Below, one piece after another: positions 1 through 11,930 of a stretch of DNA of 64,000 nucleotides. This stretch comes from Helichrysum umbraculigerum (Eukaryota; Streptophyta; Magnoliopsida; Asterales; Asteraceae). A program made the position numbers and the translations under genes. The notes beneath the pieces were generated by a model. The model worked only from the letters and a program-made list of their open reading frames with translations, had not been told where the DNA came from and did no database searches. Location: contig CATIUR010000004.1 in NCBI GenBank assembly GCA_949592205.1, forward strand, positions 98,230,337 through 98,294,336, in the 5' to 3' direction. Position 1 is the first letter of the stretch; the number at the start of each line of letters is the position of its first letter.

Positions 1-9
1 TTGATTTCG

Positions 10-214
10 ATGGTTTAATCCTCAAAGTTTATTTTTCATAATGATTTTGCCCTTATAAAATTTTCTAGTTTAATCATCGAACTTTAAAAATTCAATGGTT
101 TAACCCTTCAAAGGGTTAAACCACCAAAACTTTGAAACTTGGAGGATTAAATCATTTGAAAAAAACTTGAAATGTTAAAACGAAAAAAAAGTGAAATTTT
201 GAGGATTAAACCAT
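10..214. mobile_element. MITE-like element with TTTAATCCTCAAA terminal inverted repeats
   Basis: The ends are inverted copies of each other: ATGGTTTAATCCTCAAA at 10-26 and its near complement ending at 214. The interior also has a dyad at 97-122 with 12-bp arms and a 2-base centre. No protein is encoded. The same terminal style recurs at 50280-51043, so this is a repeat family. I could not read a clear target duplication, so the superfamily is open. Confidence 0.5.
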
Positions 215-226
215 TATTAATCCTTA

Positions 227-519
227 GAGCATACGGAGTGGTATATATTTTTTCGCCGTTTATGCTCCAGAACACTATAACACAATGTTTTCCCACTCCG
301 CCTCAATGTTCTCATGAGTGTTTTCATCGGCGTTCTTCAATCAACGTCCACAATGAGATGGTGTTTCACACGGTGTTCTCATTTTTTTTTGGATTTTCCC
401 CACACAAACAATAAATACCCTATATATAAAAACAAAAATAAGTTTTGAGAACACTGTCCAGAATACTGTTACTGCACCACAAAATCTTCACTGACACAGT
501 GTCACCACTCCGAGTGCTC
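227..519. mobile_element. Tourist-like (PIF/Harbinger) MITE
   Basis: A 293-bp non-coding element. The first 16 bases, GAGCATACGGAGTGGT, are matched in inverse by the last 16 with two mismatches. It is flanked on both sides by TTA (224-226 and 520-522). A 3-bp TTA/TAA duplication is the signature of PIF/Harbinger insertion. There is no transposase, so it depends on an element elsewhere. Confidence 0.75.
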
Positions 520-552
520 TTACAAGTCTAAAACATGTTTAGTGGTCTATGC

Positions 553-591
553 TAAATCGCACCCTAAATTAAATACCAGTCTATGCTAAAT
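553..591 (+). repeat. 26-bp host duplication at the insertion site of element A
   Basis: A 26-base host sequence at 553-578 recurs exactly at 13209-13234, on the far side of element A. The 5-bp target duplication TAAAT lies at 587-591 and 13209-13213. The simplest reading is a short pre-existing tandem duplication, with A inserted into its second copy. Confidence 0.6.
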
Positions 592-830
592 TGATAGCCT
601 CCAGCTAAATCAATGGCAGAAATTAGCAAAAGCAAAAATTACCTTTGCTCAGATATTTCATTCACAATTTTTTAGAATAGGTTTTTCATTACAATAGAGG
701 AAATATATCCTTACCGACATACGCACATGCCTTCTAACAAAAAACTACTTCATCCACTAACAACAAGACACCTGGCAGTCTATTATAATAAAAGGAAAAC
801 AAGACAATTAATCAAAACGGCAGCGTATCA
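592..830 (-). repeat. 3' LTR of element A
   Basis: 239 bp, TG...CA bounded, with terminal TGATA/TATCA inverted repeats. It pairs with 12970-13208; the one difference I see is a single A/G near base 50. A purine-rich tract (minus strand, about 831-842) abuts it, as expected for plus-strand priming. Confidence 0.9.
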
Positions 831-860
831 TCACCCTCCCCTAAAAATAAATCCTTGACC

Positions 861-2909
861 TCAAGGATTAAGGTTTTTCCATATGTCAAAAGTTGGAAAT
901 CTATTCTGCAAGTCATTGTATTCCTCCCATGTACTGTCTTCTACCTCCATGTTAGACCACTAAACAAGCACTTCTGCCACAGCCTTATTCCTCTTCTTGA
1001 CCATTCTTCTGTCCAACACCTTCAAAGGTACAGGTTGGAACTCTCCTTTTTCAGTCAACAAGGGCAATTCACTACTTAAAGTATGGTTTCCCACTTTCTT
1101 TTTCAAAAGAGACACATGGAACACATTGTGTATCTTTGAAGAAGTTGGTAATTTCAACCTGTACGCCACTGTTCCAACCTTCTCCAGAATTTGGTAAGGA
1201 CCAAAATATTTAGCTGAGAGTTTATGAAACGCCCTACGATTAACAGAATGTTGCCTGTAAGGCTGAAGTTTGAGGTATACCCATTCACCCACTTCAAAAG
1301 CTCTCTCACTTCTATGTTTATCAGCTTGTACTTTCATTCGTTGTTGGGCTTTGGTGAGATTATCCTTGAGTAACTGTATTGTCACTTCCTTAGCTCGCAT
1401 GATACGATCAACAGCTTGATTTTGTGAATCTTTAGGGTGGTAATGGACATAGTTAGGGGGTGATTGGCCGTAGAGGGCCTGGTATGGAGACATCTTCAGG
1501 CTTGAGTGGTACGATGTGTTGTACCACAACTGAGCTAAGGGTAACCAGTGGTACCAAGAAGCAGGGGTGTCAGATGTGAAGCATCGTAAATAGGTCTCAA
1601 GGCACCTATTTAGAACTTCTGTTTGGCCATCTGTTTGAGGGTGGTAGGCCATCGAATATGATAGAGTGGTGTTGTGAGCTTTGAACAAGGCTTTCCAAAT
1701 ATTACTCAAGAATAGTGGATCTCTGTCCGATATGATTCTTTCAGGCATACCGTATAATTTAGAAATCTGATCTAAAAATGAATGAGCTACTGTTGTGGCA
1801 TTGTACGGGTGTTTTAAAGCTATAAAATGTCCAAATTTGCTCAGTTTATCCACTACAACTAGGATAGTAGTATACCCTTGGGATTTAGGTAATCCTTCCA
1901 CAAAGTCCATTAAAATGACAGACCAAAATCTGTTTGGGATTTCAATGGGCTGCAATAAACCAGGATATGGGAAAGTGTCATACTTACATTGCTGGTAGAC
2001 ATGGCATTCTCTAATGAAGTTTCTGACTTGTGCTTGTAGACCCTTCCAATACACCACCTGAGATATTCTCTGGTAAGTGGTGTGCACCCCAGAATGACCT
2101 CCAATTGCACTTTCATGGAAGAATTTAATGATATCGCTTCTTAGTTTATCATCTTTTCCCACTACCAATCTCCCTTTCTTAAGTAAATCCCCATCTTTAT
2201 AAGAGTATTTGCCACTTGAAGCAGGCTCTTGTTTAAGTACATCTATTAGCGCTTGTAACTTACCATCGGTAGTCACACTGAGCTTGATTCTTTCCTTCCA
2301 CCCTGTAAGTAATTCAGAAATAGCAAAGCAGATTGGAAGTGATACATCTTGTACCTTCCTAGATAAAGCATCTGCCACGGTATTTTCACTACCTTTTTGG
2401 TACTGAACTGAGTATTGCATCCCAATCAATTTGCTAAGCCACTTTTGCAGCGTAGGGTTACACTCTTTCTGCTCTAAAATATGCTTGAGAGCCTGGTGAT
2501 CAGTCTTTATTATGAAAAGTTTACCTAGCAAATAGCCCTTCCACCTCTGAATTGCCGCTACCATTGCAAGGAGTTCTCTCTCATATGTCGAAAGTTGTAG
2601 ATGTTTGGGTCCCAAAGCCCTACTAAAGTAGGCAATAGGATGCCTATGTTGACTGAGAACTGCCCCTACACCCACCCCGGATGCATCCGTTTCTATCACA
2701 AAGGGTTCATTAAAATCTGGTAGAGCCAATACTGGTGTGTGGGACATAGCCTTCTTTAAATCTTCAAAGGCTGTTGTGGCTTCAGAGTTCCATTGAAACG
2801 CATCTTTCTTGAGGAGACTTGTTAATGGTTTAGCAATCTTTCCATAGTCTTTAACAAACCGCCTGTAGTAACCCGTCAACCCTAAGAACCCCCTTAGTTC
2901 TTTAAGATT
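861..2909 (-). pseudogene. Element A pol, second part: RNase H, integrase, chromodomain
   Basis: This continues the RT frame after a TAG at 2910-2912. It opens with the conserved LTGYYRRF segment that follows RT. RNase H follows (TDASGVG, KTDHQALK, VADALSR). Integrase keeps the catalytic residues (VVVDK, ISDRD, and the glutamate of QTEVLNR). Its zinc-binding HHCC motif is damaged: where a CX2C pair is expected the sequence reads CHVYQQC, with tyrosine for the second cysteine. A further in-frame TAG at 960-962 cuts the protein just before VLVQW-type chromodomain sequence. The rest of that domain (conserved TWEE) is still readable to a TGA at 861-863. Known integrases of this type insert cDNA, and the chromodomain guides targeting. 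This copy cannot make the full enzyme. Confidence 0.9.
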
Positions 2910-4559
2910 CTAAGGAAGGGGCCAACTCAGCATATCTTTTATCTTCTTAGGATCTGCCTGAACTCCCTTCTTGCTGATCACATGCCCTAAATAATCCACT
3001 TTAGGACTAGCGAATGAACACTTAGAAAGCTTTGCGACAAGTGAGTTACTTCTAAGTAGGTTTAGCACTATTGTTAAGTGTCGTAGGTGCTCTTTCCATT
3101 CCTTGCTATAGATCAAAATGTCGTCAAAAAACACCAGCACAAACTTTCTGAGATATGGCTTGAATATAGCATTCATTAGGTTTTGAAAAGTTGCAGGGGC
3201 ATTTGAGAGTCCCAAAGGCATTACAGTAAACTCATATAACCCATCATGAGTTCTAAAAGCGGTCTTTTTGATATCTTCCTTCTTCATTCTAATTTGGTGA
3301 TAGCCGCTTCTTAGATCCAGTTTAGAGAAGTAGCATGACCCATGAAGCTCATCAATTAGTTCTTCAACAACAGGAATTGGGAACTGATTCTTTACAGTTA
3401 ATTGGTTCAATTTTCTGTAATCTACACAAAACCTCCATGAACCGTCCCTTTTCTTAACTAAGACGACTGGGGAAGCAAACTCACTATTACTAGGTCTGAT
3501 TACACCATTATCAAGCATTTCTTGCACTAATTCTTCAATGATGGACTTTTGTATAGACCCATATCTGTATGCCTTAAGGTTGACTGGGTTGCTACCCTCT
3601 TTAAGAGTAATGGTGTGGTCTTGCTCTCTCTCCGGAGGAAGAGAAACGTTAGAAGTGAAAACATCCTCAAAAGAAGTTAACAGAGTCACTAATTCTCGTT
3701 TCATCGGTCCTTCTAAACCTTTCCATTGAGATTCTTCTAGCTTGATGGCCCAAAGGGTGGGAGTTATCTCTTGGAAGTCTATTAGATACACCCACTCTGA
3801 TCCCCAATCTTGAACAACTTCCTCATTCCAGTGCATTTCCTGTAAATCCTTCCGTTCTCCTTCGAGTTTAATCTGCCTTCCCTCCCAACTAAATTCTAGG
3901 AAGAGTTGCTTGAAGTTGCACCTGATGTCTCTCAAGGTAGCTAGCCACTGGATACCCAAAACTACCCCGAATCCTCCAATGGGCATAACCATAAAGTTCC
4001 CTTTGAAACTTACCCCTTGAATGACCCATGTCAACTCATTACAAACATATTGTACTGGTAACTTGGTTCCATCAGCAACTGAAACAAACCTCGATTTAAT
4101 AGGTGTTAGCTTGAGACCTAGTCTCTTAGCTAAACTTAGGTCAACAAAATTATGGGTACTTCCACTGTCAATTAACATCGTAACTTTCTGTTTTTTAATG
4201 ATACCAGATACTTGAAGAGTGTTAAGTCCTTGAGACCCGATTAATGCATGAATAGAGATAGCTAACTCTCCTTCATCACCAATGGATTCAGAATTAATAC
4301 CACTCCATCCTTCCTCAACTAGAACTCCTGGTTGTGCTTCATTACCATCAGGACACAAGATCATGTATAACTTACTGCTGGTACACTTATGCCCAGGGGT
4401 ATAACTTTCATTACAATAAAAACACTGATTGTTTTTTCGTTTCTCTTCGTACTCCTTCCTAGAAAGTTGTTTAAAGGGTGCGTTCTTGTTAGAATTAGAG
4501 GACGCGTAAGAGTGTTGTGACTTTGTGGCGGGTTTTAACAGTGCTTGTGGAGGTTGTGG
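2910..4559 (-). pseudogene. Element A gag end, protease and reverse transcriptase
   Basis: This is the continuation of the A gag-pol frame after the nested B element. It starts with a zinc knuckle of the CX2CX7HXC form (CFYC...GHKC), then an aspartic protease (LIDSGSTHNF), then RT with [18 protein letters not shown] and the catalytic FFDDILIYS. It ends at a TAG (2910-2912) at the RT/RNase H boundary. Removing B and one copy of the 5-bp duplication puts this segment in the same frame as the gag at 11931-12931, so the gene was continuous before B landed. The motif order (RT, RNase H, integrase) is that of Ty3/gypsy. Confidence 0.9.
4555..4559. repeat. Target-site duplication of element B (left)
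   Basis: TGTGG at 4555-4559 corresponds to TGTGA at 11931-11935. One base has changed since insertion. The duplication lies inside the gag-pol frame of element A. Confidence 0.75.
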
Positions 4560-5460
4560 TGTAACACCCCGCAAATTTAAACACAATTATTAACGCTAAA
4601 CATTTGCATTATTAGGCTAATTCCCTACTTGAGTGAATTCACAACACATTTTAGAGGTAAGTCTAGCAAAGCCCAACTAGTTAATACGCGTAGTATTACG
4701 ATTCATAATTTGTTAAAATTATGTACGAAACAATTGGAACAAACGAAACAAAAATATACGACTGTTGGTGAACGAATTTATTTAATAAAACGAAAGTTAT
4801 TAAATAACGTAAACGCATAATAGATATTATGTCGATAATATTTACAAATATTTCGTAACGAATAACGTATGACTTGAACAATTTAAAATAAAACAAAGTT
4901 AAAATTTTATAACTAAATTAATTTGGTTTCATAAAAAGATCCTAATTAAAAATATAATGAAATATGTAATTAAAAATGTATTAGTTAAAATAATGTAACA
5001 TTTAACGATCGGGTAAACAAACACGGAGCGCAAACATGGAGACGAAAAAGGGGAACAAAACTACCCTCACCTCCTTTTCTTTCTTTCATTCTTTCATTTC
5101 TATTTCTCTCTCTATCTTACAATTCTCTCAACTCTCTCTCACTCTAAAAACATCACACACAAAAATCACCAAATACCACATCAAAAATGCGCCGAATCAT
5201 CAAACAAAATAGAGAAAAATGACCACGGCAACACGATCTATCTTTCTACCTTTTCGGATTTCAAATCCGACACGCGTAAGTTTCCGACAAATCCCGTAAA
5301 TTCTTTGATTTTGAAGTTTTCTTTCATATTAGTGTTTAATGTACTTAGTATTAACCCATACAACAAAGAAAACACGATTTTATAGCTTAAAAATACGTTT
5401 GGATTGTGTTTTTGGCCGGAAAAATTGCGACAGCCGATGTTTCTGGGCTGGTGTTCATCT

Positions 5461-5720
5461 ATGCGACACAACGCTTGTGTCGCATACTGTGTCGCAGAAA
5501 CCATACGACACAACGATTGTGTCGTACCAAACCATCTTATGTCGTATCCATACGACACAACTATTATGTCGCACCTTATGTCGCAAAACCCATGCGACAC
5601 AACGCTTTATGTCGCTGTTAACTCAGCACCTCAAATCTCTGCGACACAACCCTTGTGTCGCAGAATTGTGTCGTACCATGCGACACAACCATTGTGTCGC
5701 ATATTGTGTCGCAGAAACCA
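5461..5720. repeat. Array I of element B: TGCGACACAA-N3-TTGTGTCGCA hairpins
   Basis: At least six inverted repeats lie within 260 bp. Four are perfect stems of 10-12 bp with 3-base centres: 5461-5485 (arm ATGCGACACAA, centre CGC), about 5504-5526 (centre CGA), about 5639-5665 (centre CCC) and about 5677-5701 (centre CCA). The others are one-sided or imperfect. Centres vary while arms are kept. The same array is in the 3' LTR at 10121-10380. If transcribed, each unit could fold as a stem-loop. Confidence 0.85.
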
Positions 5721-6380
5721 GAAACTTTACAAACTATTTTCACACTAAGTGTCGAACTTAACCGATAACGAATACGTACATACAATGCTATATGTGAACT
5801 TTACAAACATTACAGACACGCTAATTTATTGAAATTGTGATTTCAAACTATCACCAACGAGTCGTATACATTTTCACCAACAACGAAATACAAACGTGAA
5901 CGTTTAACAAACACTTTGAATATAACTTGGTTGTACAAACACTAGCATGGATGATTAGCTTGGACATCCACAATACTTATTAAATCTCATACGTTTAGGA
6001 CGTTAGGAGATTCTGGACTGTACTTGGGCTTAGGTTTGCTAGCACTCGCACAACTACTTAACTCAACAGGTGAGTTCACAGCCCCTACTTTTACTGTTTT
6101 AACTGCTTTGAACAGGGGTGGAAAACATAGTCAAACACTTTTATACAAACATGGTTGTATACTATTTTACTCAAACAAGTGGAGTACATCGAACTGGTAA
6201 ACTAATAAACAAACTGACGATTTCAACATAATATGTGACACTGCCAGCACGTGGTCCAGGTACGGGTCTTAGGGGGGTGTTACATAATACTTTCATACTA
6301 CCAACGCTGTAAACTCATGAACATGTTTTGAGAACGCTGGAGGATAACCAGCAACACTTTATATAACGGACTGGGTAACT

Positions 6381-6540
6381 AAAAGTCCCTACTGACATGG
6401 GCAACACTATTGAAAAGTCCCTACTGACATGGGCAACACTATTGAAAAGTCCCTACTGACATGGGCAACACTATTGAAAAGTCCCTACGAACATGGGCAA
6501 CACTACTGAAAAGTCCCTTCTGACATGGGCACTAGATCCT
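6381..6540 (+). repeat. 32-bp tandem repeat in the 5' LTR of B (five units)
   Basis: Units begin at 6381, 6413, 6445, 6477 and 6509. Each contains AGTCCCT...CATGGGCA, a short dyad of its own. The 3' LTR has only four units (from 11041), which explains most of the length difference between the LTRs. This is a replication-slippage or unequal-exchange polymorphism between two LTRs that were identical at insertion. Confidence 0.85.
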
Positions 6541-6639
6541 ACGAACATGGGTCTACTAATGTTATTCGACTGATGAGAAGTCCCTTCTGACATGGGCACT
6601 GGGTTTCCTACTGACATGGACCCACCAAACGATTAGGAT

Positions 6640-6815
6640 ACTGACATTCCTACGATTAACTAATAGGATACCTACATTCCTACTATAACTTGAATTATAT
6701 TTCTGGGCAACATCCCAACGAAACATATCTACGATTACGTATATTCCTACAGAACATACAATTAATAGGATACTGCTTTCCTACAATTAATAGGATACGG
6801 ACTTTCCTACAAACA
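6640..6815. repeat. TAGGATAC...TTCCTA dyad array in the LTR of B
   Basis: Roughly five copies of a TAGGATAC arm followed after a few variable bases by an (A/T)TTCCTA arm. The copy in the 3' LTR (about 11260-11450) has one TAGGATAC restored where the left copy has lost 6 bp. Element C has TAGGAAA...TTTCCTA dyads in the corresponding part of its LTR. Confidence 0.7.
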
Positions 6816-7301
6816 ACTATTGAGAAACATATTTGGTTTTACGAACAACACTTTAGGGTGACATCCCAACGAAACGTTATAAACAACAGTGGTTTATCAA
6901 AACTGAACTTGTAAACATAAAACCTGTGAATTCACTCAACCTCGTTGTTGACTTTTACTATGTTTTTCAGGGAATTAGCTGCGCATATAAGAATCGCCAA
7001 CACACATGGAGAATTAGGCGACCCGTGAAGCTTAGGATGCCAACTTTTGGAAACACATGGATTTCTTTAGTATAACTGAAATGTTTTAGTCATATTTCAG
7101 AAATCTACTTTTGTAAACTTATTACTTTTAACTTGTACGATTCAATGAATCGTAAACTTTGTAATTAATACTTTTGGCATCTTAATATATTATGTTCTGT
7201 TGTAATCATAAGCTCTGATACGTATGCATGCTTTGTTATTGTGGCACCCCCCGTACTCAAACTAAATGCTTCCGCTAAACAAATTTGGGGGTGTTACAGA
7301 T

Positions 7302-7314
7302 TGGTATCAGAGCC
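7302..7314 (+). promoter_or_regulatory. Primer binding site of element B (initiator tRNA-Met)
   Basis: TGGTATCAGAGCC starts 3 bases after the end of the 5' LTR. This is the usual plant complement to the 3' end of initiator methionine tRNA, which primes minus-strand DNA synthesis. It fixes the strand of B as plus. Confidence 0.9.
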
Positions 7315-7347
7315 ATTGGTTATAGCGAACTAGGAAACTTTAGGTGA

Positions 7348-7376
7348 CTTAGAGACCTAGACTATAGCCTTGGCTA
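7348..7376 (+). promoter_or_regulatory. Leader block conserved between elements B and C
   Basis: A 29-base segment (beginning CTTAGAGACCTAG, ending CCTTGGCTA) is identical to the reverse complement of 42908-42936 in the leader of element C. It lies about 35 bases after the primer site in B and a similar distance in C, although the LTRs have diverged strongly. Position between primer site and gag suggests an RNA packaging, dimerisation or translation signal. That role is inferred. Confidence 0.6.
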
Positions 7377-7727
7377 GAACGCTCATGCATACACACATTT
7401 GCATACGTACAAACTATCATTACGACACATCGATACGCGCAAACTATTATTTGAACTGTACTCCGTTCGATTCATTCTGCTATCATTGAACTTGACCGTA
7501 TTAAACGATTGATGAAAAGAAGTATGTATTTAGCATCATATAATGACGCCTGGCCAACGTGATTATATTATACTAAGTACATATGGGTGTTTCATAGTCG
7601 TGAGATATGTGATGGGGATTTTGCCATTTCTCGTCAAATGCTCGATAACTGAATTATGTGAACTTCCTCCTTCACATCCCTTTCATTGGCATTGACTTCT
7701 GCATTTCCTTTTTCGCAGAACGTCATC

Positions 7728-8829
7728 ATGCCGCCTAAAAGAAATACTCGAAACAGTCGACGAAATGTTCCTCCTCCACCTCCTGTCGTCGAAACAACCG
7801 AACAAATCATTGAACGCCGCGTGGCTGAAGCTATTGCTCAGTACGAGGCCAGCCGAAATCGAGACAACGTGGCAAACAACAGTGGAGCCACACCTGTCAA
7901 CAGCGAAACCCCGGCAAATACCCAACAGGGGTGTTCATACAAAACCTTCCAATCTTGCAAACCCAGCACCTTCACCGGGACCAAAGGGGCCATTGGCCTG
8001 GTCCACTGGATTGAAAAGATGGAATCAGTCATCGATATCAGCGACTGCGCCACTGACAAAATCGTGAAGTACGCCACGTGTACCTTAGCTGACAAAGCGT
8101 TAACCTGGTGGAACGCTCAGGTCCAGATTATTGGACGCCCAGCTGCTCACTCCATGACCTGGGAAACTCTGAAACAGATGATGATGGAGGAATTTTGCCC
8201 TCCCAACGAGATGCAGAAACTTGAAACCGAACTCAGGAACGTTCAAATGATCGGTGCTGACATTTCTGGATACACAACCCGGTTTCAAGAACTGGCACGT
8301 TTGGTACCTCACATGGTGACTCCTGAAAGCAAACGTATCGAGCGTTACAACAAGGGCTTGGCCCTACAGATCCGAGGCATGGTTATGTCCTCCAAACCAG
8401 CTACCTTTAGGAGCGCAGTGGACCTGGCTCAAAGCTTAACGACGACGCCATTCTGATCGGCACTCTGAAAACTACTTCGGGGAAAACTGAACCACCCGTA
8501 CTGATGCGGGCGACTCTGGAAACAATAAACGCAAATGGAACAACGAGGGTAACGACCGTCAGGGTCAACAAAATAGGAACCCGGGAAACGCCCGAGCCTA
8601 CGCCGCAATCACCAACCCTGGACCCAAAACCTATCTTGGCAACAAACCGAAATGTGACAAGTGCGGGAAGCACCACACAGGCGAATGCGCCTTCTGCCAA
8701 GACTGCAGAAACTGGGGTCATTTGGCCCAAAACTGTAAAACTAACCCTCTTCCTCGAACAAATGCGTGCTTCGAGTGCGGTGAATCCGGACACTTTCGAA
8801 ACCAATGTCCAAAACTGAACAACAACTAG
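7728..8829 (+). pseudogene. Element B gag (Tekay-type capsid and zinc knuckles), frameshifted
   Basis: Starts at ATGCCGCCTAAAAG (protein MPPKRNTRNSRR), matching the start of the gag of element C (MPPKRRITRNSQ). An upstream ATG at 7686 is in frame but is not shared with C. The retrotransposon-gag core (KTFQSCKPSTF, ALTWWNAQV, TRFQELARLVPHM) reads well to about 8436. There a 1-base loss shifts the frame; a second shift occurs near 8505. The zinc knuckles (CDKCGKHHTGEC, CQDCRNWGHLAQNC, CFECGESGHFRNQC) are intact in the third frame. A TAG at 8827-8829 interrupts the Asn-rich tail. Gag would form the virus-like particle in the cytoplasm. This copy cannot make the full protein. Confidence 0.85.
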
Positions 8830-9219
8830 AACAACCCCGGGAACAATAATCAGAACAACAACAACCGCATCGCGACCATCCCACCGGGTCGTAGCCGCGC
8901 ATACATCCTCCGGGCTCCGGAAACTGTTGCGGACCTCGGCTAACACGGTATGCCTTAACAGCTGTTGCTACAATTTAACATACGCTTCATTCGAATATTT
9001 ATTCAAACTTAACGCTTAGTAAACTTCGACCATTATCGAACGCATAACTATTTAAACTATACCGCGAGTATACTAAATCGTTAAAACTTTTCTGGCAACA
9101 ATTAAACGCCACGCGAATTGGTATTATTATTGACGACGTGACTTATCGGGGAACATACGCCGCGGGTGATCCGACTTGATTTTAAATCTCGGGACGAGAT
9201 TTCTCTAACATGGGGAGAA
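8830..9219 (+). other. Decayed remainder of B between gag and 3' LTR
   Basis: A short stretch after the TAG still resembles the gag-protease linker (R-A-Y-I-L-R-A-P), then homology fades and no protease, RT or integrase motif appears. A perfect hairpin AAATCTCGGGACGAGATTT (8-bp stem, 3-base loop) lies at 9184-9202, followed by the purine tract ATGGGGAGAA next to the 3' LTR. The same hairpin and purine tract occur in C at 37077-37095. Pol was evidently removed by an internal deletion. Confidence 0.75.
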
Positions 9220-11930
9220 TGTAACACCCCGCAAATTTAAACACAATTATTAACGCTAAACATTTGCATTATTAGGCTAATTCCCTACTTGATTGAATTC
9301 ACAACACATTTTAGAGGTAAGTCTAGCAAAGCCCAACTAGTTAATACGCGTAGTATTACGATTCATAATTTGTTAAAATTATGTACGAAACAATTGGAAC
9401 AAACGAAACAAAAATATACGACTGTTGGTGAACGAATTTATTTAATAAAACGAAAGTTATTAAATAACGTAAACGCATAATAGATATTATGTCGATAATA
9501 TTTACAAATATTTCGTAACGAATAACGTATGACTTGAACAATTTAAAATAAAACAAAGTTAAAATTTTATAACTAAATTAATTTGGTTTCATAAAAAGAT
9601 CCTAATTAAAAATATAATGAAATATGTAATTAAAAATGTATTAGTTAAAATAATGTAACATTTAACGATCGGGTAAACAAACACGGAGCGCAAACACGGA
9701 GACGAAAAAGGGGAACAAAACTACCCTCACCTCCTTTTCTTTCTTTCATTCTTTCATTTCTATTTCTCTCTCTATCTTTCAATTCTCTCAACTCTCTCTC
9801 ACTCTAAAAACATCACACACAAAAATCACCAAATCCTACATCAAAAACGCGCCGAATCATCAAACAAAATAGAGAAAAACGATCACGGCAACACGATCTA
9901 TCTTTCTACCTTTTCGGATTTCAAATCCGACACGCGTAAGTTTCCGACAAATCCCGTAAATTCTTTGATTTTGAAGTTTTCTTTCATATTAGTGTTTAAT
10001 GTACTTAGTATTAACCCATACAACAAAGAAAACACGATTTTATAGCTTAAAAATACGTTTGGATTGTGTTTTTGGCCGGAAAAATTGCGACAGCCGATGT
10101 TTCTGGGCTGGTGTTCATCTATGCGACACAACGCTTGTGTCGCATACTGTGTCGCAGAAACCATACGACACAACGATTGTGTCGTACCAAACCATCTTAT
10201 GTCGTATCCATACGACACAACTATTATGTCGCACCTTATGTCGCAAAACCCATGCGACACAACGCTTTATGTCGCTGTTAACTCAGCACCTCAAATCTCT
10301 GCGACACAACCCTTGTGTCGCAGAATTGTGTCGTACCATGCGACACAACCATTGTGTCGCATATTGTGTCGCAGAAACCAGAAACTTTACAAACTATTTT
10401 CACACTAAGTGTCGAACTTAACCGATAACGAATACGTACATACAATGCTATATGTGAACTTTACAAACATTACAGACACGCTATTTTATTGAAATTATGA
10501 TTTCAAACTATCACCAACGAGTCGTATACATTTTCACCAACAACGAAATACAAACGTGAACGTTTAACAAACACTTTGAATATAACTTGGTTGTACAAAC
10601 ACTAGCATGGATGATTAGCTTGGACATCCACAATACTTATTAAATCTCATACGTTTAGGACGTTAGGAGATTCTGGACTGTACTTGGGCTTAGGTTTGCT
10701 AGCACTCGCACAACTACTTAACTCAACAGGTGAGTTCACAGCCCCTACTTTTACTGTTTTAACTGCTTTGAACAGGGGTGGAAAACATAGTCAAACACTT
10801 TTATACAAACATGGTTGTATACTATTTTACTCAAACAAGTGGAGTACATCGAACTGGTAAACTAATAAACAAACTGACGATTTCACCATAATATGTGACA
10901 CTGCCAGCACGTGGTCCAGGTACGGGTCTTAGGGGGGTGTTACATAATACTTTCATACTACCAACGCTGTAAACTCATGAACATGTTTTGAGAACGCTGG
11001 AAGATAACCAGCAACACTTTATATAACGGACTGGGTAACTAAAAGTCCCTACTGACATGGGCAACACTATTGAAAAGTCCCTACTGACATGGGCAACACT
11101 ATTGAAAAGTCCCTACTGACATGGGCAACACTACTGAAAAGTCCCTTCTGACATGGGCACTAGATCCTACGAACATGGGTCTACTAATGTTATTCGACTG
11201 ATGAGAAGTCCCTTCTGACATGGGCACTGGGTTTCCTACTGACATGGACCCACCAAACGATTAGGATACTGACATTCCTACGATTAACTAATAGGATACC
11301 TACATTCCTACTATAACTTGAATTATATTTCTGGGCAACATCCCAACGAAACATATCTACGATTAGGATACGTATATTCCTACAGAACATACAATTAATA
11401 GGATACTGCTTTCCTACAATTAATAGGATACGGACTTTCCTACAAACAACTATTGAGAAACATATTTGGTTTTACGAACAACACTTTAGGGTGACATCCC
11501 AACGAAACGTTATAAACAACAGTGGTTTATCAAAACTGAACTTGTAAACATAAAACCTGTGAATTCACTCAACCTCGTTGTTGACTTTTACTATGTTTTT
11601 CAGGGAATTAGCTGCGCATATAAGAATCGCCAACACACATGGAGAATTAGGCGACCCGTGAAGCTTAGGATGCCAACTTTTGGAAACACATGGATTTCTT
11701 TAGTATAACTGAAATGTTTTAGTCATATTTCAGAAATCTACTTTTGTAAACTTATTACTTTAACTTGTACGATTCAATGAATCGTAAACTTTGTAATTAA
11801 TACTTTTGGCATCTTAATATATTATGTTCTGTTGTAATCATAAGCTCTGATACGTATGCATGCTTTGTTATTGTGGCACCCCCCGTACTCAAACTAAATG
11901 CTTCCGCTAAACAAATTTGGGGGTGTTACA
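9220..11930 (+). repeat. 3' LTR of element B
   Basis: 2711 bp, nearly identical to 4560-7298. By eye it differs by about a dozen single bases, one fewer 32-bp unit and a 6-bp indel near 11363. It carries the same hairpin array (10121-10380) and dyad array (about 11260-11450). Confidence 0.95.

Larger units (their letters stand above)
4560..7298 (+). repeat. 5' LTR of element B
   Basis: 2739 bp, TGTAAC...GTTACA. It contains a pyrimidine-rich CT stretch (about 5070-5150), array I of GACACAA/TTGTGTC hairpins (5461-5720), a 32-bp tandem repeat with five units (from 6381), and an array of TAGGATAC...TTCCTA dyads (about 6640-6815). It is immediately followed by the primer site. Open frames across the arrays are by-products of the repeats, not genes. 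Confidence 0.95.
4560..11930 (+). mobile_element. LTR retrotransposon B (Tekay-like, gag-only), nested in A
   Basis: Long LTRs of 2739 bp (4560-7298) and 2711 bp (9220-11930) start TGTAACACCCC and end GTGTTACA. They surround only 1.9 kb of internal DNA. On the plus strand the internal part holds a tRNA-iMet primer site, a leader, a frame-broken gag, and then directly the hairpin and purine tract that precede the 3' LTR. Protease, RT and integrase are absent, so it must have moved with enzymes from a relative. Leader, gag and purine-tract region all resemble element C, so it belongs to the same Tekay/Del group. I count about a dozen LTR substitutions plus one repeat-unit indel, so it is younger than A but older than C. 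Confidence 0.9.

Noticed and set aside
561..571. CACCCTAAATT as a telomere-like repeat
   Set aside because: A single CCCTAAA word without tandem repetition.
5339..5761. Open frames of 71-140 codons across the GACACAA array
   Set aside because: They consist of translated hairpin units (recurring CDTT, CRIL, ATQ), are open in several frames at once, and repeat in the second LTR.
6381..6540. Regular 32-bp repeats with internal dyads resemble a CRISPR array
   Set aside because: Units are contiguous without unique spacers, lie inside an LTR in a plant context, and vary in number between the two LTRs of one element.
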